Shown one piece after another: positions 44,486-58,892 of a stretch of 64,000 bases of DNA (positions are counted from its first letter, which is position 1; every line of letters starts with the position of its first letter). Where the stretch lies: the NCBI GenBank assembly GCA_033782935.1, contig JAWQEG010001444.1, forward strand, positions 1 to 64,000, written 5' to 3'. The notes under the pieces are model-generated. The model did not search any database, was not told the origin of the DNA, and saw only the letters and a list, made by a program, of their open reading frames with translations. Source of the DNA: Petrolisthes cinctipes. Taxonomy: Eukaryota > Arthropoda > Malacostraca > Decapoda > Porcellanidae. Both the position numbers and the translations under genes were made by a program.

Positions 44486-47130
44486 ACTCAGCCAAGCCCT
44501 GCCCTGCCCTGCACTGGCACCACACTTCACCACACCTTGTGGGCTCTGTCCATAAAGCTTGGCTTCAGTTTACCTGTTTACAATTTTGCTCGGCTTTCAA
44601 AAACTTGAATTTAACTTTTGATGTTCATTTATTGTTTACTTTTTCTTGTGCAGTATTATAGTTATTTTAGCCTTTTGTTTGTTATATTTTTCAGTGTCAG
44701 TTTTCTTGTATTCTTTTATCATTAATATAACTTTGGGCACATAAATCTTTTTTTGTTTTAAGCTGAAGGAAGCAGCAGGCTCATTGCTTATTTATTTATT
44801 TTCCAGTAATTCAAAACATAATTCTGATGAAAGTAGAAGCTCAGTTACAAATATTGGTCAATTTCTATTGAGAAATTGACTGAAATTAAAATCCACATAT
44901 GACAAAACTACTTATTTTTTTTATAGTTCACATAACTTTCCTCTGCCAACTAATTTCCACATCCATGGACATATCACCCGTACCATCTATATCCCTATCA
45001 AAGATTATCATTTTCTCTATACAACACTTTACATTGCTACACAAGCCCTCCCAGGGGGTATCTCTTGGGACAAGGAGTGAATAGCCCTTTTGAGATGGAT
45101 AGACAGGCCCCAGTAAAGACTTGCCAAGTGAGGTAGAGAAGTTGTTACTGTTTTAGCTTGGCCAGTACTTAAGGTATGCTGGTGAAGGAGCAAGTTATCA
45201 TTTCATATAGATGAGTGAAAAGGATATCAAAGTTTCATACTTTTCCATGTCATAATTTGATCTGTTCTTTGCACATCACCCCTGTACTCAGATATTAAGT
45301 AAACCTGTGCTACACTTTTATTCACTGTAAAGTACAGTATTTTCCAAGATATACTTACCCATCTTTTTTATTCGGATAGTTTCATGTTAATATTTAATAA
45401 TCCTTTATGATTTTTATTTTGGTATGGTTGTGTTCATGAATATTTAGATTATGTTTGTCTGATATTTATGTACACAAATATACTGTATATATAATTAAGT
45501 TGCAAGCTTGATTGGCATTGTGGCAGCTTGACTAATATGGGTAGTTAATATTATTCTATATCTTGTAAACTACTGTTGCATTTTTGTCTCTGTATACGAG
45601 TCAATTTGTCTGTTTCTACTGTTTCCACCACAATCCTCAAGCAATCAATCTGAGACCGTTCCAAATGCTACATCTTTCCACACTTATTCCACCAGTGCAA
45701 TCCACATTGGGGAATATTGCCTGAGGTGATGTGGGCAGTATTTTCAGAGTTTGGATACCCGTTTGGCCCCAACCATTCCCTTTCAATTCTTCAACTGTCT
45801 ATCCTTTTCGTCTATTTCCTTTGTGTTTACCATCCCTCCTCAGTATCACCTTCTCCCTCATCCAACAAGGTCTTACAGGCATGGAGCATTTTTCATTCAT
45901 CCTCAGATCAATTCATCACTATAAAATCAGGTATGCTTACCCTTCTCACAATGAGCTGTGTATTTCTCAGGTTAGCACCAAGTGATATTACCTGCAGCAG
46001 GGAATGCCTCTGTAGTCCAAGGGTTATGAATGATATAATTTAGATTTTTTTAACAACTGCACTTACAACCCACTACTATAAATGCAATCACAACCACAGT
46101 CACAAGCAAAATGTCCACCAATAAGCTACATTCTCCATCACCACCAACACCACCACAGCCACTCTCAAAATGATCACAATACCATATACACCACTACAGT
46201 AGCCACTATCACCCTCACTGCCACAGTTACACTAGAGAACTCTTATAATTCACTATCATCCATCATCATTTCAACCACTATGTGTTCCTCAACACTTCAC
46301 TGAACTCTGTTTGCTCTCTGTTTGATTCTGTGCTACCCTTGCAGATTTGTTGCTTAACATGGTCATCAAAAATTAATTATTGTAAATGTTTAATTGTTCT
46401 TTTCATATTGTCTTTTATAAGTTTCTTTTTCACCACCAATGAAAGGCTTAGTGTGAAGTTCCAAGCAAGTAAAGTCCTTAAAGAAGATATACAGAAATTG
46501 TATTGGCCTATTGTATTGGAAATTACTAGAACAGTACTGTACCTTTAATGAGGAAGCTTGTTTTGTAGTGATTTATGGAGAAATATCTAGTGTCCAGTTC
46601 AGTACCATCCTCAGAATCACCTTAAATCTTTACACAAGGTATTGATGTGGTTATTTTAGCACATATTTGCATGTCATATACTTAGAATAATGTTAAGATA
46701 GTAATGAAGAAATTTTATCACTTTTAGATTTTAGAGATACAGTATAGTTATAGATAGCCCAGAGATAATGTGCTTAAAATGCTTAAAGTGGAAGACAATA
46801 ATATGATTTTTATGATGGAAAAAGCTAAACTCAAGAACAGAAAAAGAAAAATTAACTTCAATAGTTTTTAGTATATCAATACAGTATTTCTGACCAGCTC
46901 CTTGGGAGTTTTCACCGTAATATACAGTACACCATGAAGGTATGAATTATCTTTCCCTATGATTTATGGAGAGTCAAGGCACGCAAGCATTGAACGTCCC
47001 CACAAGCCTATCATTTGGATATTTTATTTTATATTCTTCGTAGTCTTTACCACCACCACCATTCAACTCTTGGAGCAGAGAGGGGAATAATGCAGGTATA
47101 TATACAGAATGAGGCACCTGGAGTTGAGTT

Positions 47131-47166
<36 letters not shown>

Positions 47167-47525
47167 TTTATTTACTTCTTAGCTGATGGTACTGTACCAG
47201 ACCTCTCACTCTGGAGGATTACTGATCATGAAATCATTCCACAGTCCTGGATAATTAATAAGTGTTTCCTTTCCACCTATATACTGTAATTTGACGTCAA
47301 CTAAATTGAAATCAGAACTGTTTTTGCCATTACAGTACTTGTATGTTTACTATGAGTATATAACTTGCATTCAAAGATGTCTTTAACCCTTAACTATGTG
47401 ACTGACACGTCTTGCATTTTAGTAAGATAGATTCAACAAGAATTAGTTATGATGCAAAATACAAGATGACAGTGCAGAAACAGGGTCAATAAAAACATTT
47501 TAAATCATAATTCTGTGTAGTTGTA

Positions 47526-48456
47526 CAGTAAGATCTCGCATCTAACGTGTTTTAATCTAACGAATTCGTATCTAACGACGTTTTGGACATCTACCTATAT
47601 TCTCATCTAACGAGTATAGTTTCAAATCTAACAAAAAAATCCTGAGTGAACAGCGAAAAACCCCGAATAAACAGCCACTCCCCACTGCCTCCCTCACTCC
47701 CGCTCAGTGTTGCCAGGTCTGCTTGACGAAATTTCCCTTACTTCACATCAGAATTTCCCTTTTTACCTCAATTATTCCCTGTTTACTCTTGAACAATGCT
47801 GGTCTTTTTGGTATTTCATCTGGTAGAAATTTCCCTGTTTACTCTTGAACGAACTGTATATTATTTCCCTGTGGACTCCAAAATTCCCTAAAACAGATAA
47901 ACAAGCGCCGTGAGCTTCACGAAATTATGGAAAATCTTGATGAAAATAATGGACAAGAGACTGTGAGTGATGGTGAGGAGGATATAGTGAACATTCTTAG
48001 TGACATTCCTGATGACTTTGATGGATTTATTGTGAAGGAAAAAAGTGCAGACGAAAAGATAACAAAACTCCGAGCAGCATCACGAGACACAGCAGAGAGT
48101 GAGAGGGAGGATGGTGAGGGAGGATGGTGGTGGAGGATGTGGTGGTGGGAGTGAGGGAGCGGCATGCCGCATGTGATAAGTGATAACGTGTGTCCCTTGC
48201 CGCCGCAAACAGAATTCATCCCTCATAGGAGAAAGTTCCACATTTCTTTATTATTTTACACGTTTCTTGATTATTTTACTCATTTCTTGCATATTTTTTA
48301 TAACTGTATGCCGTAAATACAAGCCAATTAAGTTTCAGTTGTATTGTTGGTACCGATTATAATTTCCGCCATATGTTTATGTATTCGCATCTAACAAATT
48401 CGTATCTAACACACCTTTGTTGGCACCTATTATTCGTTAGATGCGAGATCTTACTG
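47526..48456. mobile_element. 931-base pogo/Tigger-like DNA transposon, non-autonomous
   Basis: Perfect 22-base inverted termini starting CAGTAAGATCTCGCATCTAA, flanked by TA on each side (47524-47525 and 48457-48458). This is the Tc1/mariner/pogo target. ATCTAACGAATTCG and related ATCTAAC motifs recur in direct orientation near both ends. Inside, 47927-48154 is an open frame for an acidic peptide (MENLDENNGQETVSDGEEDI), probably a transposase scrap left by internal deletion. No DDE domain remains. Confidence 0.85.
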
Positions 48457-50794
48457 TACTCTGATTATATTGTATAAAATCACAAAATGTGACAGTCATT
48501 TCTTTTATTACACTACTGTATTTAGACATTTTTTCAATAAATTAATTTGGTTATTTGAAGTAGTGATAAACTTTGAATGTCAGGAACACTTGCTCCGGGC
48601 TAAAAAATAGGTTGAAGTTTGTCACGGACAACAAATTTTGTCAGCTAATTTTTAAGGGTTAATCAGACAGTTAAACGTAAATAAACAACAATATTGAATA
48701 TGGTCTGTGTCTATGTCCTGTCAGCTAAGAAAGGATAAACTGTAGGAGAAGGCAGCCTTTGAGGGTAAGTCAGGCTAATTGATTGAATTGTCTAAAGCTG
48801 TTGTAGTTTGTGAGTGTTTGAGAATCTTTAGCATAATATTCCATAATGCTGCTTCCCTTTGTACAGTATAAGTTTTCAATAGTAATTAATGAGTGTTTAA
48901 GTAACTGCATTGTATAGCTTAACATAATGATCCTTTCTATTAATTTTGGTGTTATGTTGTGACTAATGTTATGATACAAGCAAAATTACAGTCGTAGTCA
49001 TTATAAAGTTCTACCCCCCCCCCCTTCCCCATGCATTTGGTTAATGTGTGAAATGTGTGACATATTGGGATGTGAGGCAGCCTCAGTTACACTTACACCA
49101 GTGACTGTATATGTGTACCCAAAAAGGCCTCCTCAACACAACACATTACACTGCTGTACAAACTTTTTCTGGAGTTCTGGCTGATAGTGTCCGTAGCCGA
49201 GCATAAGTGTCCATAGGTGATATCATCCCACACCCACCACACATAGGTTTAAGGGTTCATTCATCAGCCAGAATAACTAACTACAGGTACAGGGACTAGA
49301 GTAATGTAATATATGAGTGGTTGATGGTCTGCGTTGGCTGTAGGCTATACAAAATAAGTCATGGGCTTGGTGACCACACTGATGGTATACAGTATTGTCC
49401 TTTGTGCCTTGGTATGTCTTTGGCTAAGGAATATTGGTGGTGTTTTCTCTGAACTATACAGTACAGTACAGTATACTGTACTGTACCTTTTACTTTGCAG
49501 CTGCTTAGTACTGTATATGGATTTATTAGGACATATCCTTACTCTACTTTCAAATTGCTTGACTTTCAGAATATTTTATTCAGTATTTGCTTGCATTTTG
49601 TAGTTAGTTTCCTTTTGCATCACTTTTTTATGACTGCTAATAAATACATAAAGGGACAGAAACACAGGTGTTGGCTTCTTGCTTTATCTCTTTTTCATTA
49701 ATATAAATATCTGCAGTGAATTAGTTTTACGCTGGTATTGAGACCACTCTACTGATCTTGTACCATTATATGCTTACTGGTGCTTGCCTTCTTGATAACA
49801 CAAGCTAGCACAGTCATTCTCTATACAGTACAATAGTTATTATTTTGCCTTAAATCTTACACATCTTATTATAGGTCATTATTTTGCTTTACATGATAAA
49901 CGGTAGTTAAGGAAGGAACCATGTGCTGTGTGTAATAATAATAATAATAATAATAATCATCAAGAACGGCCAACGTGTGAGATTGAGCGCTTTTTTTTTT
50001 TTTTTTTTTTTTTTATAACTGTGTGGTCTCCATAACAAGGGATTGGAATGTATTGTAAGGCTAATGTGGAGGAGCTTCAGTCATCAGTTTTTTTGTTGTT
50101 GTTTTTTTTTAACTTGAGCTTGTTACACATATGCCCTTTTTGCTCCTCTAGCTTCTCTTGAGAGGAATGCTTTAGTTTTATATTTAGTGATAATTTCTTG
50201 GTTTCATTTGGTAGTGCAGGGAGCGTGAGGGCTGTGATGCAATGTTGAAGTTCTTAACCGATTAATTTCGTAGATCACTTTCCATAGGACAATCACTACA
50301 GGAATAGGATGGATGTGTGGTACTAATACACACTCAGTTATGTGGCTTTATATCTGTTACAAGAAATGGTGAGGGGGAATGGAATTGTTGGTTTGACAGA
50401 CATGCATTCTTACCAACTCACCGACTGTTTCCTTCATTAATTCTGAGGAAGGGATCTATGTTGTTGCCACTCAAACTAAAGAGGTCTGTGTAACCTCATC
50501 TATATAGGGGCAGTACTGTATCTTGGTTCCATAACAACAAAACCAATTACCTTTGCTATACATTTAAATTAACCCTTTTGTGCACTTTGTACTCACATAA
50601 TTATAATATGTAATTCCTCCTGTGTTGCTTGTATCACGTCTTTGATATAAAAATCCTCATTCTGTTAAGATTTAGAAAACAAAGAATTGATGCATTATAA
50701 TTTGTTACACTGAATCAATATGAAGCACCAAAGGAATGTCTAAACATGATTGTGAGAAAAAGTTGCATGTGTGAGTCAACCGTGTACGACGGGG

Positions 50795-50970
50795 TTAAGG
50801 GGATAGGTGCTGTACTGGTTGGTAAATCTGGAGCAACTGATTCCTCCAAACGATTACAAGCAACAGGCCACCATTATTTTTGTTCAGCTGGTCCTGTTCC
50901 CTGGCATACTCTGGAGGAATCAAGGCACTCTAATGTACATACCAACAAAAGTATAAGGTATGCCCCTCAA
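50795..50970. mobile_element. TTAA fold-back MITE copy
   Basis: Begins TTAAGGGGATAGGTGC and ends TATGCCCCTCAA. Half-arms CTGATTCCTCCAAACGATTAC and GGCATACTCTGGAGGAATCA. Good pairing over most of its length. Confidence 0.75.
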
Positions 50971-52478
50971 AGCTTCCTTCCCCTGACGCCTCTTGGTTGG
51001 TTTTCCCACAGGATCAGGAGGAAGGCTATGACTACCATAGATTGGAGGGCGTAACAGTGGTGCCAAATGAAGCCTAGTTTATTGACCCCCCAGTCCTTAT
51101 ATTCTATAGAGTATTACACATAGGGTACAACATGGATATAGGTGTATGTATTTAGAGCAGAGAATTAATTTTGGTCTTGTCTTGATTAATCTCAGTTACA
51201 CATTTAACAATTGTCAATTACACAGTAATTGTTTTTAAAATAGCCAAATTCCTGTACTGTACAGTACAGTACTCTCGTATAGTGAAGGCTACAGACATTT
51301 GACTATGCTACAGTATACTATATATCTTTTGGATTAAGTTTGAAGTACTGTATTAGGTAAGACTGTACCTCATAATAACTTTACCTTTGAGTTTTTTCTT
51401 AAGTATCTGAGTGTGAGCATGCATCGTTTTATGTGGTTAGGTAATTGTATACAGTAAAACTTTGATTTTGCACACCAAGTTGCCAGTATACTTGGTCACA
51501 GTTGGAAGTTTTTAGTTTTTTCTTTCATATAGTGTAAAGCCTGAATTTAGTGCCATATACAAGGTGGAGTGAATTGGATGGAGAGAGTGTGAAGGAGGGA
51601 TGGCAGAGAATGTGGGAGGTGAGAGTGTGAACATGGGATGGTGAGAGAAGGAAGTGGGAGGTGGAGTGGGGATGGATAGCAGTGTTGGAGTTTAAATACT
51701 TTCCTGCTGAATGTACAATTAGATTACTAGTAGTACAAAGTTTTACTTGACTGTACAATTATGTTTAGTACAAATTTGTTATAGATCATTGTTCTCAGCC
51801 ACTTCAAGGTTGTACTGTATTAGGTTAAGGGAAGCTTTTAGTGTTTATTCATTATAACAACATGACATCCTTAAGCCTCTAAATGCTTGCTAAGTTCATC
51901 TTTGCTTTAAACCATAAATGGATGCTAACATTTCACAAGTTCCTTATATGATTACTTTAGCCAATGCTGGACAATAATTATGTATTCATCAAAATGGTAG
52001 ATGTGTCATCTGAGGGCTGAACATCATTTTGGTTTACTCTCATTCACAGGCATAAAAATAATACAAGTAATAGTACCAGTAATACATGTAGGGCTGAGTT
52101 TATGCTCGAATGACTTTAATTAATAATCATTATTGATTGGAGAGATCCAGATTATGACTTTGTACTTTACACTATAGTGACTATACTAACAACTTGATTA
52201 GTGAAAAATCTGATTTAATTGAGTGCCATGTACACCCACTTGCCTAGTGTCCTGCACACCATAAATCCACCTCTATCCAACCACCAATTAGACATAATTT
52301 GAATATCCATCCATTATATTAGACAGAAAATTTCTTACCAACTAGCCTGAATAGTCCTATACTGTACCTCATACTCCAACAGTCTTACTTAGCACCACGC
52401 AATAATCAATGAGCCAGAAATCAACTACATGATAAGTTAATTAACTCCCTGATTCGGGTCGGAACAAATGAAAACTGA

Positions 52479-52616
52479 GGGCCACATGCAAGAAGAGTCA
52501 TGGGGGTCAGGTGTTGACAATGATTGGTTACTTTGTGAACCCATAGCACAGCGGTGGTCACAGTCATCACCAAACTCATTCATTGTCTTTGGTCATATAT
52601 GACCCTCGGAACTCAA
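52479..52616. mobile_element. GGGC-TATGCAAG fold-back MITE copy 5
   Basis: GGGCCACATGCAAGAAGAGT at the left, GGTCATATATGACCCTCGG at the right; inner arms only partly paired. A divergent copy. Confidence 0.5.
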
Positions 52617-53812
52617 TGCTAGAATGAGACTTGGTTTGGGACAGTGCCAGTAGTCAACCTGAGATAATTTAGAAACAAAGTTGAGTATGTTACAGTAAAT
52701 CTAAAAGAAGTTGTGAGAGGCATTAGGCTTCTCTGGATGTAGTATTTTTCACTGGCCTGGTCACACGTCACAATGAATAGTATCATAATCCCAAGCCCTG
52801 TATCTGGTCCAGTTTTTATACTTGCCTTTTGGACTTAAAGTTATTCATATAAAATATCAACAATATATATAAATATATACAGTATATACATACTGTACAA
52901 TACAGTACAGTATATATATAATTTTTTTTGTGTATAATAGCTGCTCTTTGAATAAAACAGGCAAGTGTCATGTTCGGTTTTATTCCTAATCAGTGTTGGC
53001 TTTGAGCTTCCCTTGATGTTGTTATTGCTGTACAGTAGTAGCCTAAGTGTTGGTTGAGCTGGTAAAGTCCTATACTATTTAGGTGTTATCCTGACCCTGC
53101 TACTTGTACTAGCTAGCTTATTTTTCTTAGGCCAGGAAATAATTCCATTTTCTTTCATTTTATATTCTTCACTGTGTGCAAAGCAGTAGTGCTTGCTGGC
53201 TTTCTCATTGTTGTGTATTTACTTTTTATACTTGGGAAGATTCTGTGAGGATGTCATTAGCACAGTTGGAATGAAAGGTTTGTGTGTGCATTACCTGAAG
53301 TCAGTACACTGTAATCTCCTGATGGTGGTGTGGTATTTATTTGGTGGCTCTTGTGCAAAGACTCCAAGACCTGTGTTTCAAGAACTGTATATGGGCACTA
53401 AGAGGCAGACAATTCTACACTGTGTCAGATATATTACAGATAAATGAAATTGTTACAGCTTAATGAAATGCAGTACTGAATGTTGTGTAGAGGTATTGAG
53501 TACAGTATTTAGGGTTTAATTCCCACTGTGTGCTTAATTCATTCATCATTAGAAGCTTACAGATTCCACACCACCCTCCCAGAGATTATTAAACAGACTT
53601 CTCGTAAATTGCCTCCAAACTTTCCACCATATCTGTTGGATCACTGTTCACTCGAGGCAAAATTTTTAATATAGGGAGTACTTAATGTAGGAATCAACAT
53701 GGAAAGTAGCAATATTTAGAGTGTGCAGGATTCTTAAACTGAAAAAAACAAATGAAGAAGGTTGGGTTATGGAAGAAAATTAAACCAGTTGGATGTGTTT
53801 GCTGATAAAACA

Positions 53813-53973
53813 ATGAAGGGTATAGTATACTTTTGGTACATTGGGAGTGCCTTGATTCCACCAAAGCATGCCAGGAAGCAGGACCAGATGAACAAAAATA
53901 CTGGTGGCCGGTTGCTTGGAATAGTTTGGAGGAATCAGTTGCTCCAGATCTACCAGCAGTGTACTACCCCTTT
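53813..53973. mobile_element. TTAA fold-back MITE copy
   Basis: GAAGGGTATAGTATACTTTT at the left and GTGTACTACCCCTTTT at the right. Half-arms TTGATTCCACCAAAGCATGCC and GGAATAGTTTGGAGGAATCA. TTAA mutated at both ends, body well kept. Confidence 0.75.
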
Positions 53974-55639
53974 TTTGTTAGTGGATAAAAAAGATGATGG
54001 GGGCAGATGCTCAGAATCGGAGATGTTTATACCATATACTGTAATATGTTGATAGAGTAAGTTAAGATGTGAAAAGTGATGTAGGAGGTAACGAGTTTAG
54101 GTAAATTGGCGGCAGAAGGTGATTGTAGGACCGTTAGAGTTGAATACAAGAAGAGTCGGTGATAAGGAGGGAGGGAACTGGGATGAGTGAGAGAGACTGT
54201 GTATGTGAGCTGAAGTGAGAAATAAAGGTGGAAGACTGAAAATGATGGGGGGGGGGGGAGAGCACCTCAACATGATGGAAAAGAAGAAGATAGTGAGTTC
54301 AGAGTGTGAGTTGGTAATTGGGGAAGATTTTGTAAGTCAAGAAAGAGAGATGGGGATCATTAGTGTCAGTGATATGCAAGTCAGGATCGTAGACTGGGAT
54401 AGCACACCTTATACACATGGGTGGCATTTAGGTTAGACAGAGAGAGAGAGAGAGAGAGAGCAGATGAGAAGGAAGGAAGGAAGAAAGATAGGAAGAGCTT
54501 AGTGTACGATGGTTGGTTGGTTGGTTGGATCGCCAAGCCCACTATCCCAGTACTGTAGTTGTCTAGGTAAGTGCAGTGATTGTGAGTGCATGTGACAGCT
54601 AGTTTGCATGAGCCCCCAAAGCATCGTTACTCACCCCTTGGGAACTCAGGATAGTGGACGAGGCTATCCAAGTACCACAGGCTTATTATTAGTATGATTT
54701 GTTGGCAAGACTTAAAAAACAACAAACAACAGTGTCATGAGTACTATGCAACTGCTATCGTATCTTTTGTTTCTGTAGCCGACGGAAAATGACCACAGGA
54801 TGATGTCAATTGGTTGAATGAGCCATGCATCTGCAAATCATAAGCAGCCCCTTGATGTTGGTTGACTGGCTGTGGGCATTTACCAGCAACTATGGAAACA
54901 ACAGGGACTTTAGATTCATTCACAACCTTGTGCTATTCCCTTCTATAGAGCCCTCAGATGACATGGTAAACTTTGATATGGTGTATACTCCTTCTAGCTG
55001 GCTATCAGGAATGTGTTTTGTCCATCCATTTGTAACATATAATAACTCATGTAGATAATTCTTTGCTTCTCTTACCAGTGAAACCAACCAAGCACACTTA
55101 GGTGGGAAGAGACAAGTTACAGATGCTACTCTAGATGTACTGTATAGGAATTTTAATACTGTATAATGTTATAGGCCGGTGGCTCATGTGTTTTCTTGCA
55201 CGTCTCGGTATTGGGTAGTACAGTATCGGTGAATAACAGTGTAGGTACTGTACGCCTGAGAGTGGATAGGTACGTTTGATGTTCATTTGACTGCTGTGTG
55301 CTGTTATAAGAGGGCTCAGATTTTGTCCTTGATGGATGTGAGACTAATGATCTCTCATCGGCTCCATAGACTTTAATTAAGAGGAGCATCTGTCTGTTTG
55401 TTGTTGGTAAATTGCCACAAAAAAACAAAACAAAACAAAAGCTTATTAGTAACACCGAAGTCATGTGTTTCTTCTTGGCATAGTTTGAAGGAAACAGTAG
55501 CCCTTCAATTCACCAACAAGAGATGCACACCTTCAATAGAACCATCATACTACAGTATTATTTGTCAGTGTTCAGCTCGTGTCTTCTCTTACACTTGGTC
55601 TATGATAGTTTGAGTCCACTAAGAATGGATAGAGTGGAG

Positions 55640-55809
55640 TATAGGGACTACTGTAGTTGGTGAATTGAAGTGCTTTATAGTATACTAATATTTGCTCCAA
55701 ACTGTGATTCAAAACAACACCTATACTGCACTGTCTTGAAAGAGTCTGTTTCATGGCATAGGTTGCAGGAATAGGTAGCCTATACACTTTGCCAACAATG
55801 TATCCTTAA
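55640..55809. mobile_element. TTAA fold-back MITE, degenerate copy
   Basis: TTTGCTCCAAACTGTGATTC against CATGGCATAGGTTGCAGGAA, ending in TATCCTTAA. A lone right half also lies at about 55465-55545. Confidence 0.5.
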
Positions 55810-56449
55810 TTCAGTTACAATTATTCTGAAAGGGGTTGGATTTCTGGCTCACAACATTACTTTCCCTTCAGTGTATTGTGAATGCTTTATTTGTATATTG
55901 TATTTTTATGCCTGTTACTGTTGATGTGTGAAGAGTATACATTAGTTACTTGGTTTGCTATGGTTAGTGTTGTGTTGAGAAGAACACTGACTCAGCAACT
56001 CAACCCTCACCCTCTTTAGCCTCCACCAACCTTGTCACTGGTCAAACTTATACTGGCATCATTTTCTTCACTGTCTGTATTCATGTCATGTTAATAATGT
56101 ACAGTGCAGTCACAGATAGAAGTTTTGTCTCACCCACTAGTGTTAAGCCTCAGAACATTGAGAGGAATAGAAGTCGAACTGATAATAGTATGTGTAATGG
56201 AGAAAGATTTATTTGATATCTGATCACTAAAGGATCCTCTTCAAATAGTCTTTAAATGTTCATTTTGTTGACTTTTGTTTCACTTCTGGAAATGTGCAGG
56301 TAAATTTATGTGTATGAACACTACACAATAACATCCTTTATTTTTGGTTCTGTATTAGAGATAGAAGGGCACATAGAAAGACGAAACTTAGGCCTGTGAC
56401 TTTACAGTACGGTACTGTACATCTGCTTGAGATGGTTATGATTTAGTTA

Positions 56450-56560
56450 GTGAAGTGAAAACTACTGAATCCTCCAAATTCGTTCTTTTATTTAGGGAGT
56501 TAGTTCCACGTATAATTTGGAGGAATCAATAACTACCGATTCACTCCTTTAGCTAGCTAC
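56450..56560. mobile_element. TTAA fold-back MITE, shortened copy
   Basis: CTACTGAATCCTCCAAATTCG against ATAATTTGGAGGAATCAATA, with a very short centre. Confidence 0.55.
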
Positions 56561-58756
56561 CTCAAGTACTGTATCCAAACACTGCTTCTCCCCACCATTG
56601 CCTGCCTGCCAGCTAGCTGCCTTGCTTTTGCTTACCATGGCTAGTTCAGCAGAAAGTGGCCCTTGTTAAGAGCTGTGGCTTAATAGCATTCACCGGCTCT
56701 TGGTTGCTAATTTCAGAAGCACGAAACGGAGCCACGGACACTGACACCGATGGCGGCTGGTGTTGACGTGATGGTGATGGTGGTGGGGTGTGGTATCAGC
56801 TGGCATCACTACTCATAATACTTCTCTCACCTCACTTTTCGTTTGTTATGTTTACCGTCCCAGTTGGTCTCATGGTCCACTCCTCAAAAACATTTCCGTC
56901 ACTTGTTGAGTAATTTGTCTACAGTCCCAATTGAACAATTAGAACTGCTGGGAGATACAAACGCCAACTGACCTCAACTAATTTACTTCATCAAGTGTGC
57001 ATCACTCCTTGTTATATTTTGTACTGTACCATACCAGTAAAATAACTATAACTAGTAAACTGCAATTAAATGAAAAGCTGGTCTCACCATTCACACCTCA
57101 TAATATTCCCTCACTTTTAATATACTTTTTCACTATCCTAAATAAGCAACTACAGTTAATATATAGCCTGTTGTGTTTGGGTTACATACAAATTGACTGT
57201 TTAAAATCCGGGTGTTATGCAGGAGTTGAAGGGACTTACTGGTGACTACAGTAACACAGGGTGCATGACATTCATACCCTACCAACACACTGAGCCATTT
57301 TGTGCAAGACCAGCAATTGACCACACACACATAATTAGTTACAGTGGATATTTCAGTTTTAAACATGTAGCAAAGTGTTGATTTCACTGTTCCTTGGTTG
57401 CATGGAACAAAGATGTTATTGTCTTTTAGTTTCATTTTTGTTCACCATAAGTTATGTTAGCCACACTGCTGCCATTCCTTCAGTTTACAGTGCACATCAT
57501 GAGACTGTAGAATGTTCACAGGTTTTACAACTACAGTGGAACACGGTGATGTTTATTCACACTGTATGGTAAGGGGTCATTGGCCATGCTAGGTGGGTGG
57601 GTGAAAAAGATGTAGAGTTGGCCATACACTGCCAGCACTGTTGGGGTCTGGGTTTGTATACAATTTTGTCTTGGTGTGAAGTGTTATGCCAGATGTATTA
57701 TTGTGAAAAAATATGTAAATATGTATTCAATTTTTATACATTTGATATTGAAGTCTTCAAATATATACAGTATTATAGGTTTCAGCCATTTTTTTTTATT
57801 CAAGAATGTTACTGAATCGCACTATCATTAGTGTTCTCAAATCCAACCTGAATTACTGTACTGTAATATTGTTTTGTGTGTGCCTGTGTGTCAGATTATT
57901 TCCAAAGCAACACTGATATACTTATTTGTTAAGTGCGGTCTTGGGAAATGGCTCACGGTGTTTTGTCTGTTTTTCTGTAGCTCGCGGTAAATGTCCACAG
58001 CCACAGGTGATTTATTAAAGGCCTTGTGATCATAATCATATTAGACTTGGTTGCTTCTGATTCCTCCTGCCTGTGCCATGAAATAAGCTCCTTCAGTACA
58101 TAGGTGGCGTTTTGCAGCAATGTTTGAAGGACTCTCTCATCTCCAATGTTCTGACTACATTCCCTGTGTTATGAGTTGTGATTCAGACAATCAGATGTCA
58201 AGTACAGTACAGTACAGTTATTACATTGGTTGTGGATACTTACCATTAGCTACAAAAACACAGACCTTGGACGTGTGGTGATTATTTACTAAAGAGCTTG
58301 TTTGGTTTAGTGTGTAGTTTGTAGTAGCCTGGTATGTCTACTTGACCCACATAACCTCTTGGATCCCTTGTATGTTTATGTGAAATTTTGTATGTGTATA
58401 TATATTTTATGTATATTTAGCCCATACTATAAAGTTTTACAGCTTGAATGTTCAAGCACAAATTACTTGCTCCCTTAATGGTATTTCAGAATTAGTTTAA
58501 GAGATAGGTACAGTTAGATGTGAATTAATGAAAACTTGTTTGAATATTCTGTAGGCTCCTATCCTATCAAGTTGATATGCCCATATTTAATCATATATAA
58601 ATGACTGAGAGGATGGTTATGTATTTGTATTACAGTTGTGTTCAAAATTTTAGTTTGTAAAATGCAGTTGGGGAATTGATACAAGTATTACCATATGCAC
58701 TTATTTAGCTAGTCATTTTTTGGTTGCTTTTTATATTTTTGTATAGTGAACTTAGT

Positions 58757-58892
58757 GTCCATATACAAGAACATTATTGGTGTTAATGATTGCATGGTAA
58801 CAATACAATGACTCCTTAAACAGAATACATACAGAGCCATCATGTTGGTATTGTGCCATCATCAACACCTTAGATATTATTGTACACGGACC
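58757..58892. mobile_element. GGGC-TATGCAAG fold-back MITE copy 6
   Basis: GTCCATATACAAGAACATTA at the left and ATTGTACACGGACC at the right; inner ACAATACAATGACTCC and AGCCATCATGTTGGTATTG. Confidence 0.65.

Noticed and set aside
47927..48154. Small acidic host protein
   Set aside because: It lies wholly inside a TIR-bounded transposon, so a transposase remnant is more likely.
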